Shown here piece by piece: positions 8,291 through 16,020 of a stretch of 47,243 bases of DNA. Numbering within the stretch: the first letter of the stretch is position 1; every line of letters begins with the position of its first letter. Both the position numbers and the translations under genes were made by a program. Location of the stretch: NCBI GenBank assembly GCA_016342345.1, contig JAEINO010000026.1:1-47243 (forward strand), written 5' to 3'. Under the pieces are notes generated by a model. That model had not been told where the DNA came from. It saw only the letters and a program-made list of their open reading frames with translations, and did no database searches. This DNA is from Pseudodesulfovibrio sp. (GTDB lineage: Bacteria > Desulfobacterota > Desulfovibrionia > Desulfovibrionales > Desulfovibrionaceae).

Positions 8291-8977
8291 TTAACGGTTG
8301 CGAATATCGGACAACGCCTGTTTGGCGAGATCATCCAGAAACTTGTCTTCGGTTCCCGGCTTTGGGCCGAGGAAGGGCCGTGCTGCGGGCTTGGTCTCCC
8401 ATATCTGTTCGCCAGCGGCCCAGCATTCGTCTCGGAGGATGCGCAGAATCATACCGGCTTGACCTTGGGAAAGGTTTTCCATGATCCATTTGATAGGGAC
8501 GCGCTTCAGGGTGCATCCTTTGCCTTTCTTTTTGCGCACCCGGAGCCGGTAGCCTTCAGCCAACAGATACTTGGCCTGCGCCCTGGATGCTGGCTTGCTG
8601 TAATCCGGCACGCCGTAAACCTTTCGGGCTTTGCCAGCGGTCCATTGCTCGGGGATTCCATTTTGATGGCGGTCGGCAATCTTTGCGGTCATGGGAGTTG
8701 CCCAGGTTACTTCCGCCTGATCCGTACCGCGTGAATAGATTTTCATGGTTCGACCAAGTCCGCGCAGCATCTTTCGCCGGGCGCGGCCCGTCCGACGCTT
8801 CTCCATGGGGGTGCCGTGGACCGTCTTCTGCCCTCGGATGTTGAGGCGTGAATCCTTACGGATTTCACGGGCCATCCGCTTGGTCACATTTCGGCGTGTC
8901 CGGGGAGATAAACAAACAAGGTCAAGCTGCTCATGCAGCCGGAGCCGACTTTTCTTGTCGGTGTCGAGATTCATCAT
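8291..8977 (-). CDS. S: Tail completion protein S / virion morphogenesis protein
   Basis: From the ATG at 8977 (MMNLDTDKKSRLRLHEQL) this is a basic protein of 228 residues matching the gpS/virion morphogenesis family. The family pattern includes LSPRTRRNVTKRMAREIRKDSRLNI near the N-terminus and a HQNG element, followed here by a C-terminal extension with AKYLLAEGYR and ILRDE motifs as in kappa-type members. gpS acts in tail completion and head-tail joining. The start was chosen because a longer frame would overlap gene R deeply; the ATG at 8974 is equally possible. Confidence 0.75.
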   Translation of the reverse strand: MMNLDTDKKSRLRLHEQLDLVCLSPRTRRNVTKRMAREIRKDSRLNIRGQKTVHGTPMEKRRTGRARRKMLRGLGRTMKIYSRGTDQAEVTWATPMTAKIADRHQNGIPEQWTAGKARKVYGVPDYSKPASRAQAKYLLAEGYRLRVRKKKGKGCTLKRVPIKWIMENLSQGQAGMILRILRDECWAAGEQIWETKPAARPFLGPKPGTEDKFLDDLAKQALSDIRNR

Positions 8978-8981
8978 GGAG

Positions 8982-9437
8982 CTACTTGGCATCTGTGCCG
9001 CCCTCCATGTTGTCCAACCCTTCGGCCACATCGATGGGGACATCGGCGACCTTGTATTGCTGGCCGTCGTACATGATGGGGCCGGATTCATCCGGTACGA
9101 TCTGCAAGGATTCCTCGAACTCCACGGCCAGTTCCACGTCAGCGGTGCTGTTGTCGTTCAGGGATATGTCGATATTTGGGTCAGCGAGTCCTTGATCCTC
9201 CCGGTCGGGATCGTTCATCTGCAACCACGTTGTGATGAAGGCCAGCAGCGAATAGGCATCGTCCTCGTAGCTTTCAACCTGGATGACGGCATCGTATTTG
9301 AAAAAGCCCACTTCAAATCCATGGCCGAGATCCTTTCCGGTGGGAGTCAGAACCCCTTGGTCGGCGAAAGAGTAAATCGTGTCGTCGGAGACGCCCGCAT
9401 CCTTCAGGGCCTTGGTCAGAGCCTGGAGCTTCCTCAT
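8982..9437 (-). CDS. R: Tail completion protein R
   Basis: A 151-residue protein resembling the P2 gpR tail-completion family: MRKLQALTKALKDAG at the N-terminus, a central YDAVIQVESYEDDAYSLLAFITTWLQMND segment, and an acidic C-terminal half with VELAVEFEESLQIV. It is required for a finished tail that can join heads. It overlaps gene L by 4 bases (ATGA). The order L-R-S fits P2. Confidence 0.75.
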   Translation of the reverse strand: MRKLQALTKALKDAGVSDDTIYSFADQGVLTPTGKDLGHGFEVGFFKYDAVIQVESYEDDAYSLLAFITTWLQMNDPDREDQGLADPNIDISLNDNSTADVELAVEFEESLQIVPDESGPIMYDGQQYKVADVPIDVAEGLDNMEGGTDAK

Positions 9438-9895
9438 ATCAACTCCGCCGTGATGAAGCCCTTGCCGAGAAAAGAGGCGATGGCTGCCTGGGCATATTCC
9501 AGAAATTTGTCTTCAGTGTCGTCGCTTTCCCTGGCCTCGTTGCCGGAGGCCTCGCGCCGGTTGATGGTCGGGAACTGCTGCAACAGGTACGCCTTGGCAT
9601 GGCTGAACACTGCCCGGCGGTAGTGGATGAGTTTCAGGGATTCGTTGCCGAGTTTGGGGCTTTCGACCGCTGCCAGATTGGCGGAACCGGTGGCCTCCTG
9701 TTCAACGCGCCAGGCTTCAAGCTGCTCATTTGCCCAGGCCATGCCGATCTGAAGGCCGTCAATCAGGACCTTTTCGGCATATTCCTTGGGCATGCGGTAT
9801 CTGGATTGGAATTCGGCAACGCCCAGGTCAGGCCACCATCCGTCATTGCTGACGGTGGTTGTGGAATCTGCATTGCTGTTGCCGGAAAAACTCAT
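9434..9895 (-). CDS. L: Head completion/stabilisation protein L
   Basis: A 153-residue protein of the P2 gpL family, judged from WWPDLGVAEFQSRYRMP near the N-terminus, the LIDGLQIGMAWANEQLEAWR helix and the LIHYRRAVFSHAKAYLL segment. gpL binds the portal vertex after packaging and prevents DNA loss. The AAGGAT ribosome-binding site precedes the ATG by 6 bases. A strong hairpin (9912-9966) lies between M and L. Confidence 0.82.
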   Translation of the reverse strand: MSFSGNSNADSTTTVSNDGWWPDLGVAEFQSRYRMPKEYAEKVLIDGLQIGMAWANEQLEAWRVEQEATGSANLAAVESPKLGNESLKLIHYRRAVFSHAKAYLLQQFPTINRREASGNEARESDDTEDKFLEYAQAAIASFLGKGFITAELI

Positions 9896-9911
9896 GTCAT
9901 ATCCTTTGATG

Positions 9912-9966
9912 GCTTCCCCCGTCGGTCTGTTTCCAGGCTATTGCCCGAACAGACCTTGGGGGAAGC
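9912..9966. terminator. Two-part hairpin between genes M and L
   Basis: GCTTCCCCC (9912-9920) pairs with GGGGGAAGC (9958-9966). Inside it, GGTCTGTT (9924-9931) pairs with AACAGACC (9948-9955), leaving a small internal loop and a 16-base apical loop. There is no T-run after it in the direction of the late operon, so it is more likely an attenuator or RNA-processing element that adjusts gene dosage than a full terminator. Confidence 0.5.
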
Positions 9967-9980
9967 GGCGTTAGGAGGAG

Positions 9981-10700
9981 CTACTTTTCGCCTTCGGAGG
10001 TGTCGTCACCTTCGGAGGCTTTGGCGTCGTCAACCTGCTTGGTGATTTCCTTCAGCACGGTCTTGACCGTTGCACCGAGTTCCAGGGCTTTTTCAAAGTA
10101 GCCCTTGGCGGCTTCAAGATTGCCGGACTTCTGTTCGAGCTGGGCCTTCAACTTGAAATACTTCACAGCGATCTGGTCGGGCAGGTTCCAAGGTGGGGTT
10201 TCGTCGGTACCGGCCACGAAATCAAACATGGTGGAGAAATACGGTTCCGGGCTTCGTTCGGCGGCGTGTTCGGCTTCGGCCCACTTAATCAGGGAATCAG
10301 CCATGACCGTGGGGACGTCGCGTGCAAAGCGTTCCGGCATTTCGATTTCGGCGGCAATGCAGTAAAGGCCCAGGTCCAAGGCCGCTTCGATGCTGCCAAC
10401 GTCGAACAGCCAGAGCATGTACCAGGGCAGCAGGTCGTGTTTCCAATTCTTCTCCCGCAGCCGCGTCACGTAGGAAGCATATTCGGGAATCAGTGCGGTC
10501 CGTTTGTGTTCGATCTTGGCGGCCGTGGACTTCATTTCGTGGAGGGCTGCCAGGACTACTGACAATCCGGCGTCCAACAGCTTCATGAGCTGGGACTTGT
10601 TGAGGGTTCCCTTGCCACCGGGACCGGCGTTGCCGACCTTGACGACAGGCTGGTCTCCCTGTCCTTTGATTTTCTGTTGATGCGCTCTCATCAAACTCAT
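9981..10700 (-). CDS. M: Terminase endonuclease (small) subunit M
   Basis: A 239-residue protein of the P2 gpM family: MRAHQQKIKGQ at the N-terminus, the LPWYMLWLFDVGSIEAALDLGLYCIA core and the ALELGATVKTVLKEI tail. gpM binds and cleaves the packaging site in concert with gpP. A GGAGGAAT ribosome-binding site precedes the ATG by 5 bases. The C-terminus is acidic (DDAKASEGDDTSEGEK). Confidence 0.85.
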   Translation of the reverse strand: MSLMRAHQQKIKGQGDQPVVKVGNAGPGGKGTLNKSQLMKLLDAGLSVVLAALHEMKSTAAKIEHKRTALIPEYASYVTRLREKNWKHDLLPWYMLWLFDVGSIEAALDLGLYCIAAEIEMPERFARDVPTVMADSLIKWAEAEHAAERSPEPYFSTMFDFVAGTDETPPWNLPDQIAVKYFKLKAQLEQKSGNLEAAKGYFEKALELGATVKTVLKEITKQVDDAKASEGDDTSEGEK

Positions 10701-10725
10701 GATTTATTCCTCCAAACGGTTAAAG

Positions 10726-10750
10726 GAGGGGGCAATTCGGCTGCCCCCTC
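10726..10750 (-). terminator. Hairpin downstream of the capsid gene (attenuator)
   Basis: GAGGGGGCA (10726-10734) and TGCCCCCTC (10742-10750) form a perfect 9-bp stem with a 7-base loop, 20 bases after the capsid gene stop. On the transcript strand only CTTT follows, so termination would be partial. This would leave more capsid than downstream message. Confidence 0.55.
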
Positions 10751-10768
10751 TGTGCAAATTAAGGAAGA

Positions 10769-11806
10769 CTATTCCCAGCCGTCTCCCGCAGCATTCGGCA
10801 CCTTGACGTTGTCGTCCTTGAATTCCAGGGCTGCAAAGGCACGAGGTTCTTCAACGACATAACCCTCGTTGCGGGAGTTGAAGTCCTCAACGCGGTCTTT
10901 CTCGGGTTTGTCTTTGAGGTGGCGACGCCACTTCCCGGACTGGTGGTAGATGGAGAGATTGTTGTGGCTGGTGACGACCATGGCGCGACCGGGGATGAAA
11001 CTCGGAGTTTCCCACGGCATGCCGCCGATGAGGGACATGGCCTGGGAAATGCCTGCTTTTTCGGAAGGAGTATTTGCCCACTGCTTATACAGGACGCCGT
11101 TACGGGTCCCGATGAGGTCGGCACCGATCATGACAACAAGGTCCTTGCGCAGGTATTCGGGGATGCCCAGCATGATGTCATGGGCTGCGACGTCGAGGTT
11201 TTCATAGTCGCCGCCGGGGCCAATCTTAATTACATCAGCCGTTGCGCCGCCGGTCAGGATATTGGCGGGATTGAATTCGCGCATGTACTGATACCAACCC
11301 TTGTTCACGTCTTCCAGGAGCGGGTTGGCTTCGATGTCGGTATTGGCGGCGGCGTCAACACCATGCCAACCGATCATTACGCGGTCGTTGGCAATCTGCT
11401 GCTGAACATAGCCGGTGTACCGTTCGCCAATGTTGGGGATTTTCTTCGCCCACATGTCGAGAATTTCATAAGGGATGTAGACGTCGGAATTGGTCTTGTA
11501 GAGCTGATAGGCCCATTCTTCGAGTCCCAACACATTACGGGGCTGGCGTTCGGTGTTGCCATCCGAGGTATTGGTGCGTCCAGAAACGGGGCTGTTGGCA
11601 GAGCCAAGGACGTTTTTGCCAGCGAGTTCCTCAACACCAATGACGTTGATCTTGCTGAGAAAAGATTCCTTTTCGACAATCTTGTCCTGAAATCGTTGTT
11701 CCAATTCCGGGGTAACGGAAAACTGTCTGCCGACGTTGCCAACTCCATAGTTTTGCGCGAGTTGGGTCAGGAAGGCATCATACTTCTGTCTGGTTGTAAA
11801 CAGCAT
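10769..11806 (-). CDS. N: Major capsid protein N
   Basis: A 345-residue protein of the P2 gpN major capsid family. Recognisable segments are QNYGVGNVGRQFSVTPELEQ near the N-terminus, LSKINVIGVEELAGKNVLG, the VMIGWHGVDAAANTD stretch and the C-terminal GGMPWETPSFIPGRAMVVTS region. It has an HK97 fold, and its N-terminus is normally trimmed by the O protease. GGAGG stands 6 bases before the ATG, consistent with strong translation. Its length is close to P2 gpN (357). Confidence 0.9.
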   Translation of the reverse strand: MLFTTRQKYDAFLTQLAQNYGVGNVGRQFSVTPELEQRFQDKIVEKESFLSKINVIGVEELAGKNVLGSANSPVSGRTNTSDGNTERQPRNVLGLEEWAYQLYKTNSDVYIPYEILDMWAKKIPNIGERYTGYVQQQIANDRVMIGWHGVDAAANTDIEANPLLEDVNKGWYQYMREFNPANILTGGATADVIKIGPGGDYENLDVAAHDIMLGIPEYLRKDLVVMIGADLIGTRNGVLYKQWANTPSEKAGISQAMSLIGGMPWETPSFIPGRAMVVTSHNNLSIYHQSGKWRRHLKDKPEKDRVEDFNSRNEGYVVEEPRAFAALEFKDDNVKVPNAAGDGWE

Positions 11807-11814
11807 GGCCCCTC

Positions 11815-12687
11815 CTAAAGGTAGTCCGCACCGGGAGTGGCGGGCTGGATGTTTTCAGGGGCTGTGGTGCCGGTTTTGGCCTGCTCGAAACGCTTGGTCA
11901 GATCGTCGAGCTTGGTACTGAAAGCATCGACCTTTTCGTTAAAGGGCTTCATGGCTTCGGAGAGTTCTGCGGTGAAGTCCTTTTTGTCTACGTCGGGGGC
12001 CTTGCCGTCGTCCTGGACTTCGGTGGCGGTTTCCTTGGGCTTCTGCTCGACGAACTTTTCTTCAAGGGCGGTGAACCGCTTGTCGTGTTCGTCGAACTTG
12101 CCCATGAGTGCATTGAACTGCTGTTCGGTCATGGTGTCCTCATCGGTTTCGGGGTTACTGGCTTTCGGTAAAATTTTGTTCATGGCCTTGGTAAACCAAC
12201 TCGGTGGCTGGTCATTCATTACGTCATCACCATCACGCAGGGCGTCGAGTTCGACGCCGCACAGGATGAGATTGTCGGGGTTCTGTTTGCGGGTGTTGAA
12301 ATGCAGTTCATGCGTGCCGAGGCTGGCGGGCATGTCGGTGACGCCTAAACCGGACAGGTAGCATTTGCCGGATTTGGCAAAATCCGGGGTCAGTTCCATG
12401 GAGGTGAACAGCTTTTGCTTTTCCTTGTTCCAGGACAACAGGTGCTCATTGGGCTGAAGCCTGGCGTACAGGCTGACAACCTCGCCATCCTTTTCGGTTT
12501 TGAGTTCGACCACCTTTCCCTGGCTTCCGTAAAAACGGAAATGGTCAATCCAGATCACGGCGGTGTACGTGTCGGGGTTGTATGATTCGGCGGCTTCTTC
12601 CAACCATGTGGCTTCGATGATCCGGCCATCCATGGTGGGGCCGGACTGTCCAATCTTTTTCCAACCGGTGATGAATGTATTTGGCAT
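11815..12687 (-). CDS. O: Capsid scaffolding protein and maturation protease O
   Basis: A 290-residue protein from the ATG at 12687; an upstream TTG reading adds residues with no family match. The N-terminal domain aligns with the P2 gpO serine protease: Asp20 in MDGRII, His49 in IDHFRF and Ser96 in FTSMEL correspond to the P2 triad Asp19-His48-Ser107. The C-terminal half (about 170-280) is a charged helical scaffold region (FNALMGKFDEHDKRF, MKPFNEKVDAFSTKL). It should scaffold procapsid assembly and cleave the N, O and Q proteins. Confidence 0.88.
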   Translation of the reverse strand: MPNTFITGWKKIGQSGPTMDGRIIEATWLEEAAESYNPDTYTAVIWIDHFRFYGSQGKVVELKTEKDGEVVSLYARLQPNEHLLSWNKEKQKLFTSMELTPDFAKSGKCYLSGLGVTDMPASLGTHELHFNTRKQNPDNLILCGVELDALRDGDDVMNDQPPSWFTKAMNKILPKASNPETDEDTMTEQQFNALMGKFDEHDKRFTALEEKFVEQKPKETATEVQDDGKAPDVDKKDFTAELSEAMKPFNEKVDAFSTKLDDLTKRFEQAKTGTTAPENIQPATPGADYL

Positions 12688-12799
12688 GGCGCAAGAATAC
12701 GCCAGCGTTAAAGACGTGTGCAATCAAACCAATTCCGATTCATGCAAAATCGGAACTGAATAGGGCGCGGTTACTGTTGGAGCAATGTATTAATGCTGT
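12688..12799. promoter_or_regulatory. Divergent O/P late promoter region with inverted repeat
   Basis: The 112 bases between the divergent O and P genes contain a perfect inverted repeat, TTCCGATT (12733-12740) and AATCGGAA (12748-12755), with a 7-base spacer. In P2 the equivalent region carries the divergent late promoters activated by the Ogr zinc-finger protein. This phage encodes an Ogr-like protein at 15581-15838. The repeat is a candidate activator or operator site, but it does not match the classical P2 TGT-N-ACA box. Confidence 0.5.
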
Positions 12800-14569
12800 A
12801 TGGCACAGCATACTGAAGAGGTAATAAACGCCGCCAAGTCTCTTTATCTTAAAAGATACAAGGTCAGCGAGATTGCCAAGACTTTAAACGTTCCAAAGCG
12901 GACTGTCTACCAATGGAGAGTGGCAGGGCTTTGGGATGATTTGTTGTCCAATGAGTCAGCAATAGAATGCGTGGCTCGCCGTTATGCCCTGGTGGTTGGA
13001 ATTGAGGACAAGACAGATATCCACCTGAAGGAAATGGACCGGCTGTTCGACCATCTTGAACGATGGAAGCGATTGCAGATTGCCGAAATGGAAGCGGCCA
13101 ATGCGGATCGGGACGAAGGCAAGCCCATTGTCGGGGGCCGGACGCGCAGGCCGAAGAAGAAGCGCGGCAAGATAATCAAGAATGATGTCTCCCACCTGAC
13201 CGCCAAGGACTTTGATGAGAAGTTTCACAAGTATTACTATGAATATCAGCACGAGCTGCGCCGCGCAAAGAAACACCGCAACCGCAATATTCTCAAGTCC
13301 CGCCAGATCGGAGCGACCTGGTACTTTGCCCAGGAGGCTTTCGAGGACGCCTGCCTGGCCGGCGACAACCAGATATTCATATCCGCTACCCGCCGCCAGG
13401 CCGATGTTTTCCGAACGTACATTGTGGCCTTGGCAAAAGAGAGATTTGACATTGAGCTGAAGGGCAAGGATGAAATTGTCCTGCACACTGCCAAGGGAAC
13501 GGCCACGCTGTATTTCCTGTCCAACAACTCGAAGTCTGCGCAGAGCTACCACGGCCACGTTTACATTGATGAATATTTCTGGATTCTCAAATTCAACGAA
13601 CTGTACAAGGTCGCCACCGGCATGGCCGCCCACAAGAAATGGCGGCGAACGTTGTTCTCCACGCCTTCGGCAGTCACTCATCAGGCCTATGACCTATGGA
13701 ATGGTGACCGGTTCAACCGGCGTTGGAAAACGAAAAACAAGCGACAGGAATTCCCAAGTTTCAAGGAATGCCAGGCCGGAGCTATCGGGCCGGACAATGT
13801 TTGGCGCAAGATCATCACCTTGGAAGATGCCGAGCGCGGTGGCTGCGACCTGTTTGATATTGTCGAGCTGAAGCTTGAATACAGCACGGACGAATTCCGC
13901 AACCTGTTCATGTGCCAGTTTGTGGATGACCTTCAGGCCGTGTTCCGGCTGAACCATCTGGAAGCGTGCTACGCGGATCCCGACGACTGGACAGACTTTG
14001 ATCCCAACGCGGCCAGGCCTTTTGGCAACATGCCGGTGTGGGGTGGATATGATCCCAGCCGCAACAGGGATGATGCCTCGTTTGTCATCCTTGCGCCCTC
14101 GCTTGTTCCGGGCGGGGTGTTCCGAGTTTTGGCCCGCTATAAGTGGGTGGACAAATCATACACATGGCAGGCGGCTCGTATCAAAGAGCTGACCGAAAAA
14201 TTCAATTTCACTCACATCGGCATCGATGTCACAGGACCGGGCATAGGCGTTTTCGAGGCCGTGCAGGCATTCTTTCCGCAGGCTATGCCGATCCATTACA
14301 GCGTGGCTACAAAGTCCGCCCTGGTTCAGAAATCCAAGGCCATAATCGAAGATGGCCGGATTGAATGGGACATGGGGCAAAGCGACATTGCCCACGCCTT
14401 CCTGACCATCCGGCAGGGAACCACCGGCAACGGCATGATTACCTACTCGGCAGGCAGAACCGAAGCCACCGGCCATGCGGACGTGGCCTGGGCCATCATG
14501 CACGCGCTCTGCAACGAGCCGTTGAATTCAGAACACCAAAAAAAGATCACTATCGCCTTTGGCAAATAA
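12800..14569 (+). CDS. P: Terminase ATPase (large) subunit P
   Basis: A 589-residue protein of the P2 gpP family. The N-terminus (about residues 8-45, with YKVSEIAKTLNVPKRTVYQW) is a helix-turn-helix for DNA recognition. A degenerate Walker A, SRQIGAT, sits at 167-173 and the Walker B VYIDE at 254-258. The C-terminal nuclease-like domain contains GYDPSRNRDDASFVIL. It powers DNA packaging into procapsids. It is transcribed away from O and lies 9 bases before the portal gene. Confidence 0.92.
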   Translation: MAQHTEEVINAAKSLYLKRYKVSEIAKTLNVPKRTVYQWRVAGLWDDLLSNESAIECVARRYALVVGIEDKTDIHLKEMDRLFDHLERWKRLQIAEMEAANADRDEGKPIVGGRTRRPKKKRGKIIKNDVSHLTAKDFDEKFHKYYYEYQHELRRAKKHRNRNILKSRQIGATWYFAQEAFEDACLAGDNQIFISATRRQADVFRTYIVALAKERFDIELKGKDEIVLHTAKGTATLYFLSNNSKSAQSYHGHVYIDEYFWILKFNELYKVATGMAAHKKWRRTLFSTPSAVTHQAYDLWNGDRFNRRWKTKNKRQEFPSFKECQAGAIGPDNVWRKIITLEDAERGGCDLFDIVELKLEYSTDEFRNLFMCQFVDDLQAVFRLNHLEACYADPDDWTDFDPNAARPFGNMPVWGGYDPSRNRDDASFVILAPSLVPGGVFRVLARYKWVDKSYTWQAARIKELTEKFNFTHIGIDVTGPGIGVFEAVQAFFPQAMPIHYSVATKSALVQKSKAIIEDGRIEWDMGQSDIAHAFLTIRQGTTGNGMITYSAGRTEATGHADVAWAIMHALCNEPLNSEHQKKITIAFGK

Positions 14570-14578
14570 GGAGCTTTG

Positions 14579-15559
14579 ATGAGCGATTCAATGGTATTTA
14601 CTTTCGGCGATCCCGAACCGGTTCTGGACGGGGCCATCTATGACAATCTCGGTATCTGGCTTATTGACAATGGGCGGTATTACAACACGCCGGTTCCCTT
14701 TGCCGGGTTGTCCCGGTTGCTCCGAGCCAATCCATATCACGGTCCGGCCATTGAATTCAAAACCATGCAGATAATGCGCGGCTTCAAACCGTCCAGGGTC
14801 TTGACGCGCATGGCAATGAATGCCGCGACCACTGATTACAATGTCTTTCTGAATGCTTTCTTCCAGAAAAGTTTCAACTCTTTTGGAGAGGTCGTTGGAT
14901 TGCACCATCTGCCAGCCATCAACATGCGGCGCATGAGGGAGCCGGATACCTATTGCATGCTTCAGGTGGCCGGGGAGTTTGTCGCATTCCAGCCGGGCGA
15001 AGTCCTGCATGTCAAAAACTATGACGTCAACCAGGCCATTTACGGGCTGCCAAGTTATCTGGGTGCGATTCAATCCATGCTGTTGAATGAGGATGCCACC
15101 TTGTTCCGGCGCAAGTATTATCGCAACGGCGCACATATGGGATATATTTTCTATTCAGCCGGGACCATGGACGATGGAGACAACAAGGCCATCAAGGAAC
15201 AGATCGAAGGGACAAAGGGCATCGGCAATTTCCGGTCCATGTATATCAATATTCCCAACGGCAAAGAAAAGGAGATCCAGATAATCCCGGTGGGTGATTT
15301 TTCTACCAAGGACGAACTGGAAAAGATCAAGAATCTTTCCCGTGACGATATCATCGCGGCCCACCGTCTGCCCCCGGCCATGGCCGCGCTCATCCCCACG
15401 AACACCGGAGGCTTCGGTGATATCATCAAGATAGATGAAGTCTATCAACGCAACGAGATAAAGCCCGTGCAGGAGCTGCTGGCCGAGGCGGTCAACGAGC
15501 CGTTGCGTTCAAGTGATTGGATAAAATTTGACCCTGAAACTGGAAACCAGGCAGAGTGA
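14579..15559 (+). CDS. Q: Portal protein Q
   Basis: A 326-residue portal of the P2 gpQ family, started at the ATG at 14579 because AAGGAG lies 5 bases upstream. Diagnostic parts include VPFAGLSRLLRANPYHGPAIEFK near the N-terminus, the NYDVNQAIYGLPSYLGAIQSMLLNEDA block and the C-terminal LSRDDIIAAHRLPPAMAALIP followed by GGFGDI. It forms the dodecameric DNA gate at the capsid vertex. It is co-transcribed with P and the following zinc-finger gene. Confidence 0.92.
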   Translation: MSDSMVFTFGDPEPVLDGAIYDNLGIWLIDNGRYYNTPVPFAGLSRLLRANPYHGPAIEFKTMQIMRGFKPSRVLTRMAMNAATTDYNVFLNAFFQKSFNSFGEVVGLHHLPAINMRRMREPDTYCMLQVAGEFVAFQPGEVLHVKNYDVNQAIYGLPSYLGAIQSMLLNEDATLFRRKYYRNGAHMGYIFYSAGTMDDGDNKAIKEQIEGTKGIGNFRSMYINIPNGKEKEIQIIPVGDFSTKDELEKIKNLSRDDIIAAHRLPPAMAALIPTNTGGFGDIIKIDEVYQRNEIKPVQELLAEAVNEPLRSSDWIKFDPETGNQAE

Positions 15560-15580
15560 TGAAATTGAGAGGTAAACACA

Positions 15581-15838
15581 ATGGCTTTTCGAGTTCACTG
15601 CCCATCATGCGGCAAGGTGTCCGTCATTCAGTCTTCCAACGAAATGAATCCGCAGATCAAGCAAGCGTATTGCGCATGCTCGGACCCGGAATGCGGTCAC
15701 ACCTTTGTGGTCAATGTGGAATTTTCCCATACTCTCAGCCCATCGGCGCACGACCTGCCGCCCGACTTGCGCAAGCGGATCCGCGAGACGGCCCCCAACG
15801 AACAGGCGGCTTTGTTCTCGTCAGCGGCGAACAGTTAA
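15581..15838 (+). CDS. Ogr/Delta-type zinc-finger transcription activator
   Basis: An 85-residue protein with a four-cysteine zinc site: CPSCG (residues 7-11), then C-A-C and CGH around 32-40, followed by TFVVNVEFSHTLSPSA. This is the Ogr/Delta consensus of P2 and P4, whose members activate late promoters through the RNA polymerase alpha subunit. It stands directly after the portal gene, unlike P2, where ogr follows gene D. It is followed by a hairpin and the structured dam leader. Late-gene activation is the family role; an RNA-binding role like Mu Com is an alternative suggested only by context. Confidence 0.8.
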   Translation: MAFRVHCPSCGKVSVIQSSNEMNPQIKQAYCACSDPECGHTFVVNVEFSHTLSPSAHDLPPDLRKRIRETAPNEQAALFSSAANS

Positions 15839-15846
15839 CCAACCAA

Positions 15847-15869
15847 GAAAGCCCCGGCAAAGCCGGGGC
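15847..15869 (+). terminator. GCCCCGGC hairpin after the zinc-finger gene
   Basis: AAGCCCCGGC (15847-15856), a three-base AAA loop and GCCGGGGCTT (15860-15869) form a perfect 10-bp stem 8 bases after the stop codon. The U-run is short (TTCCCC), so it may act as a partial terminator or 3'-end protector of the P-Q-ogr transcript. The stem resembles those at 18625 and 20726. Confidence 0.6.
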
Positions 15870-15879
15870 TTCCCCTCAA

Positions 15880-16020
15880 GCGGAGTAGGTGAAGGCGGTA
15901 AAAACGCCCCCACTAGTACGGTGCAGCAACACCGAACCACGACCGAAGCCGCTACTCCTGTCCCTTTTACAAGGGGCGAAAGGTGGTTAGCAGTCTCGGC
16001 ACAACCTGTAAAGGTATCAA
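15880..16020 (+). promoter_or_regulatory. Structured leader of the dam gene, candidate riboregulator
   Basis: A closing stem GGAGTAG/CTACTCC (15880-15886 with 15952-15958) encloses hairpins GGCG/CGCC (15892-15895 with 15905-15908) and CGGTG/CACCG (15919-15923 with 15930-15934). Then CCCTT/AAGGG (15962-15966 with 15971-15975) forms a hairpin with a TTAC loop. The Shine-Dalgarno AAAGG (16010-16014) is 6 bases before the dam ATG. It lies inside TGTAAAGG (16007-16014), which can pair with CCTTTTACA (15963-15971), a segment also needed for the last hairpin. The pairings exclude one another, as in a translational switch. No known riboswitch class was recognised. Confidence 0.55.

Noticed and set aside
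15839..16020. Retron-type msr-msd next to dam
   Set aside because: P2-like retrons can have dam neighbours, but no reverse transcriptase is present anywhere in the window, and the RNA lacks an obvious long msd stem.
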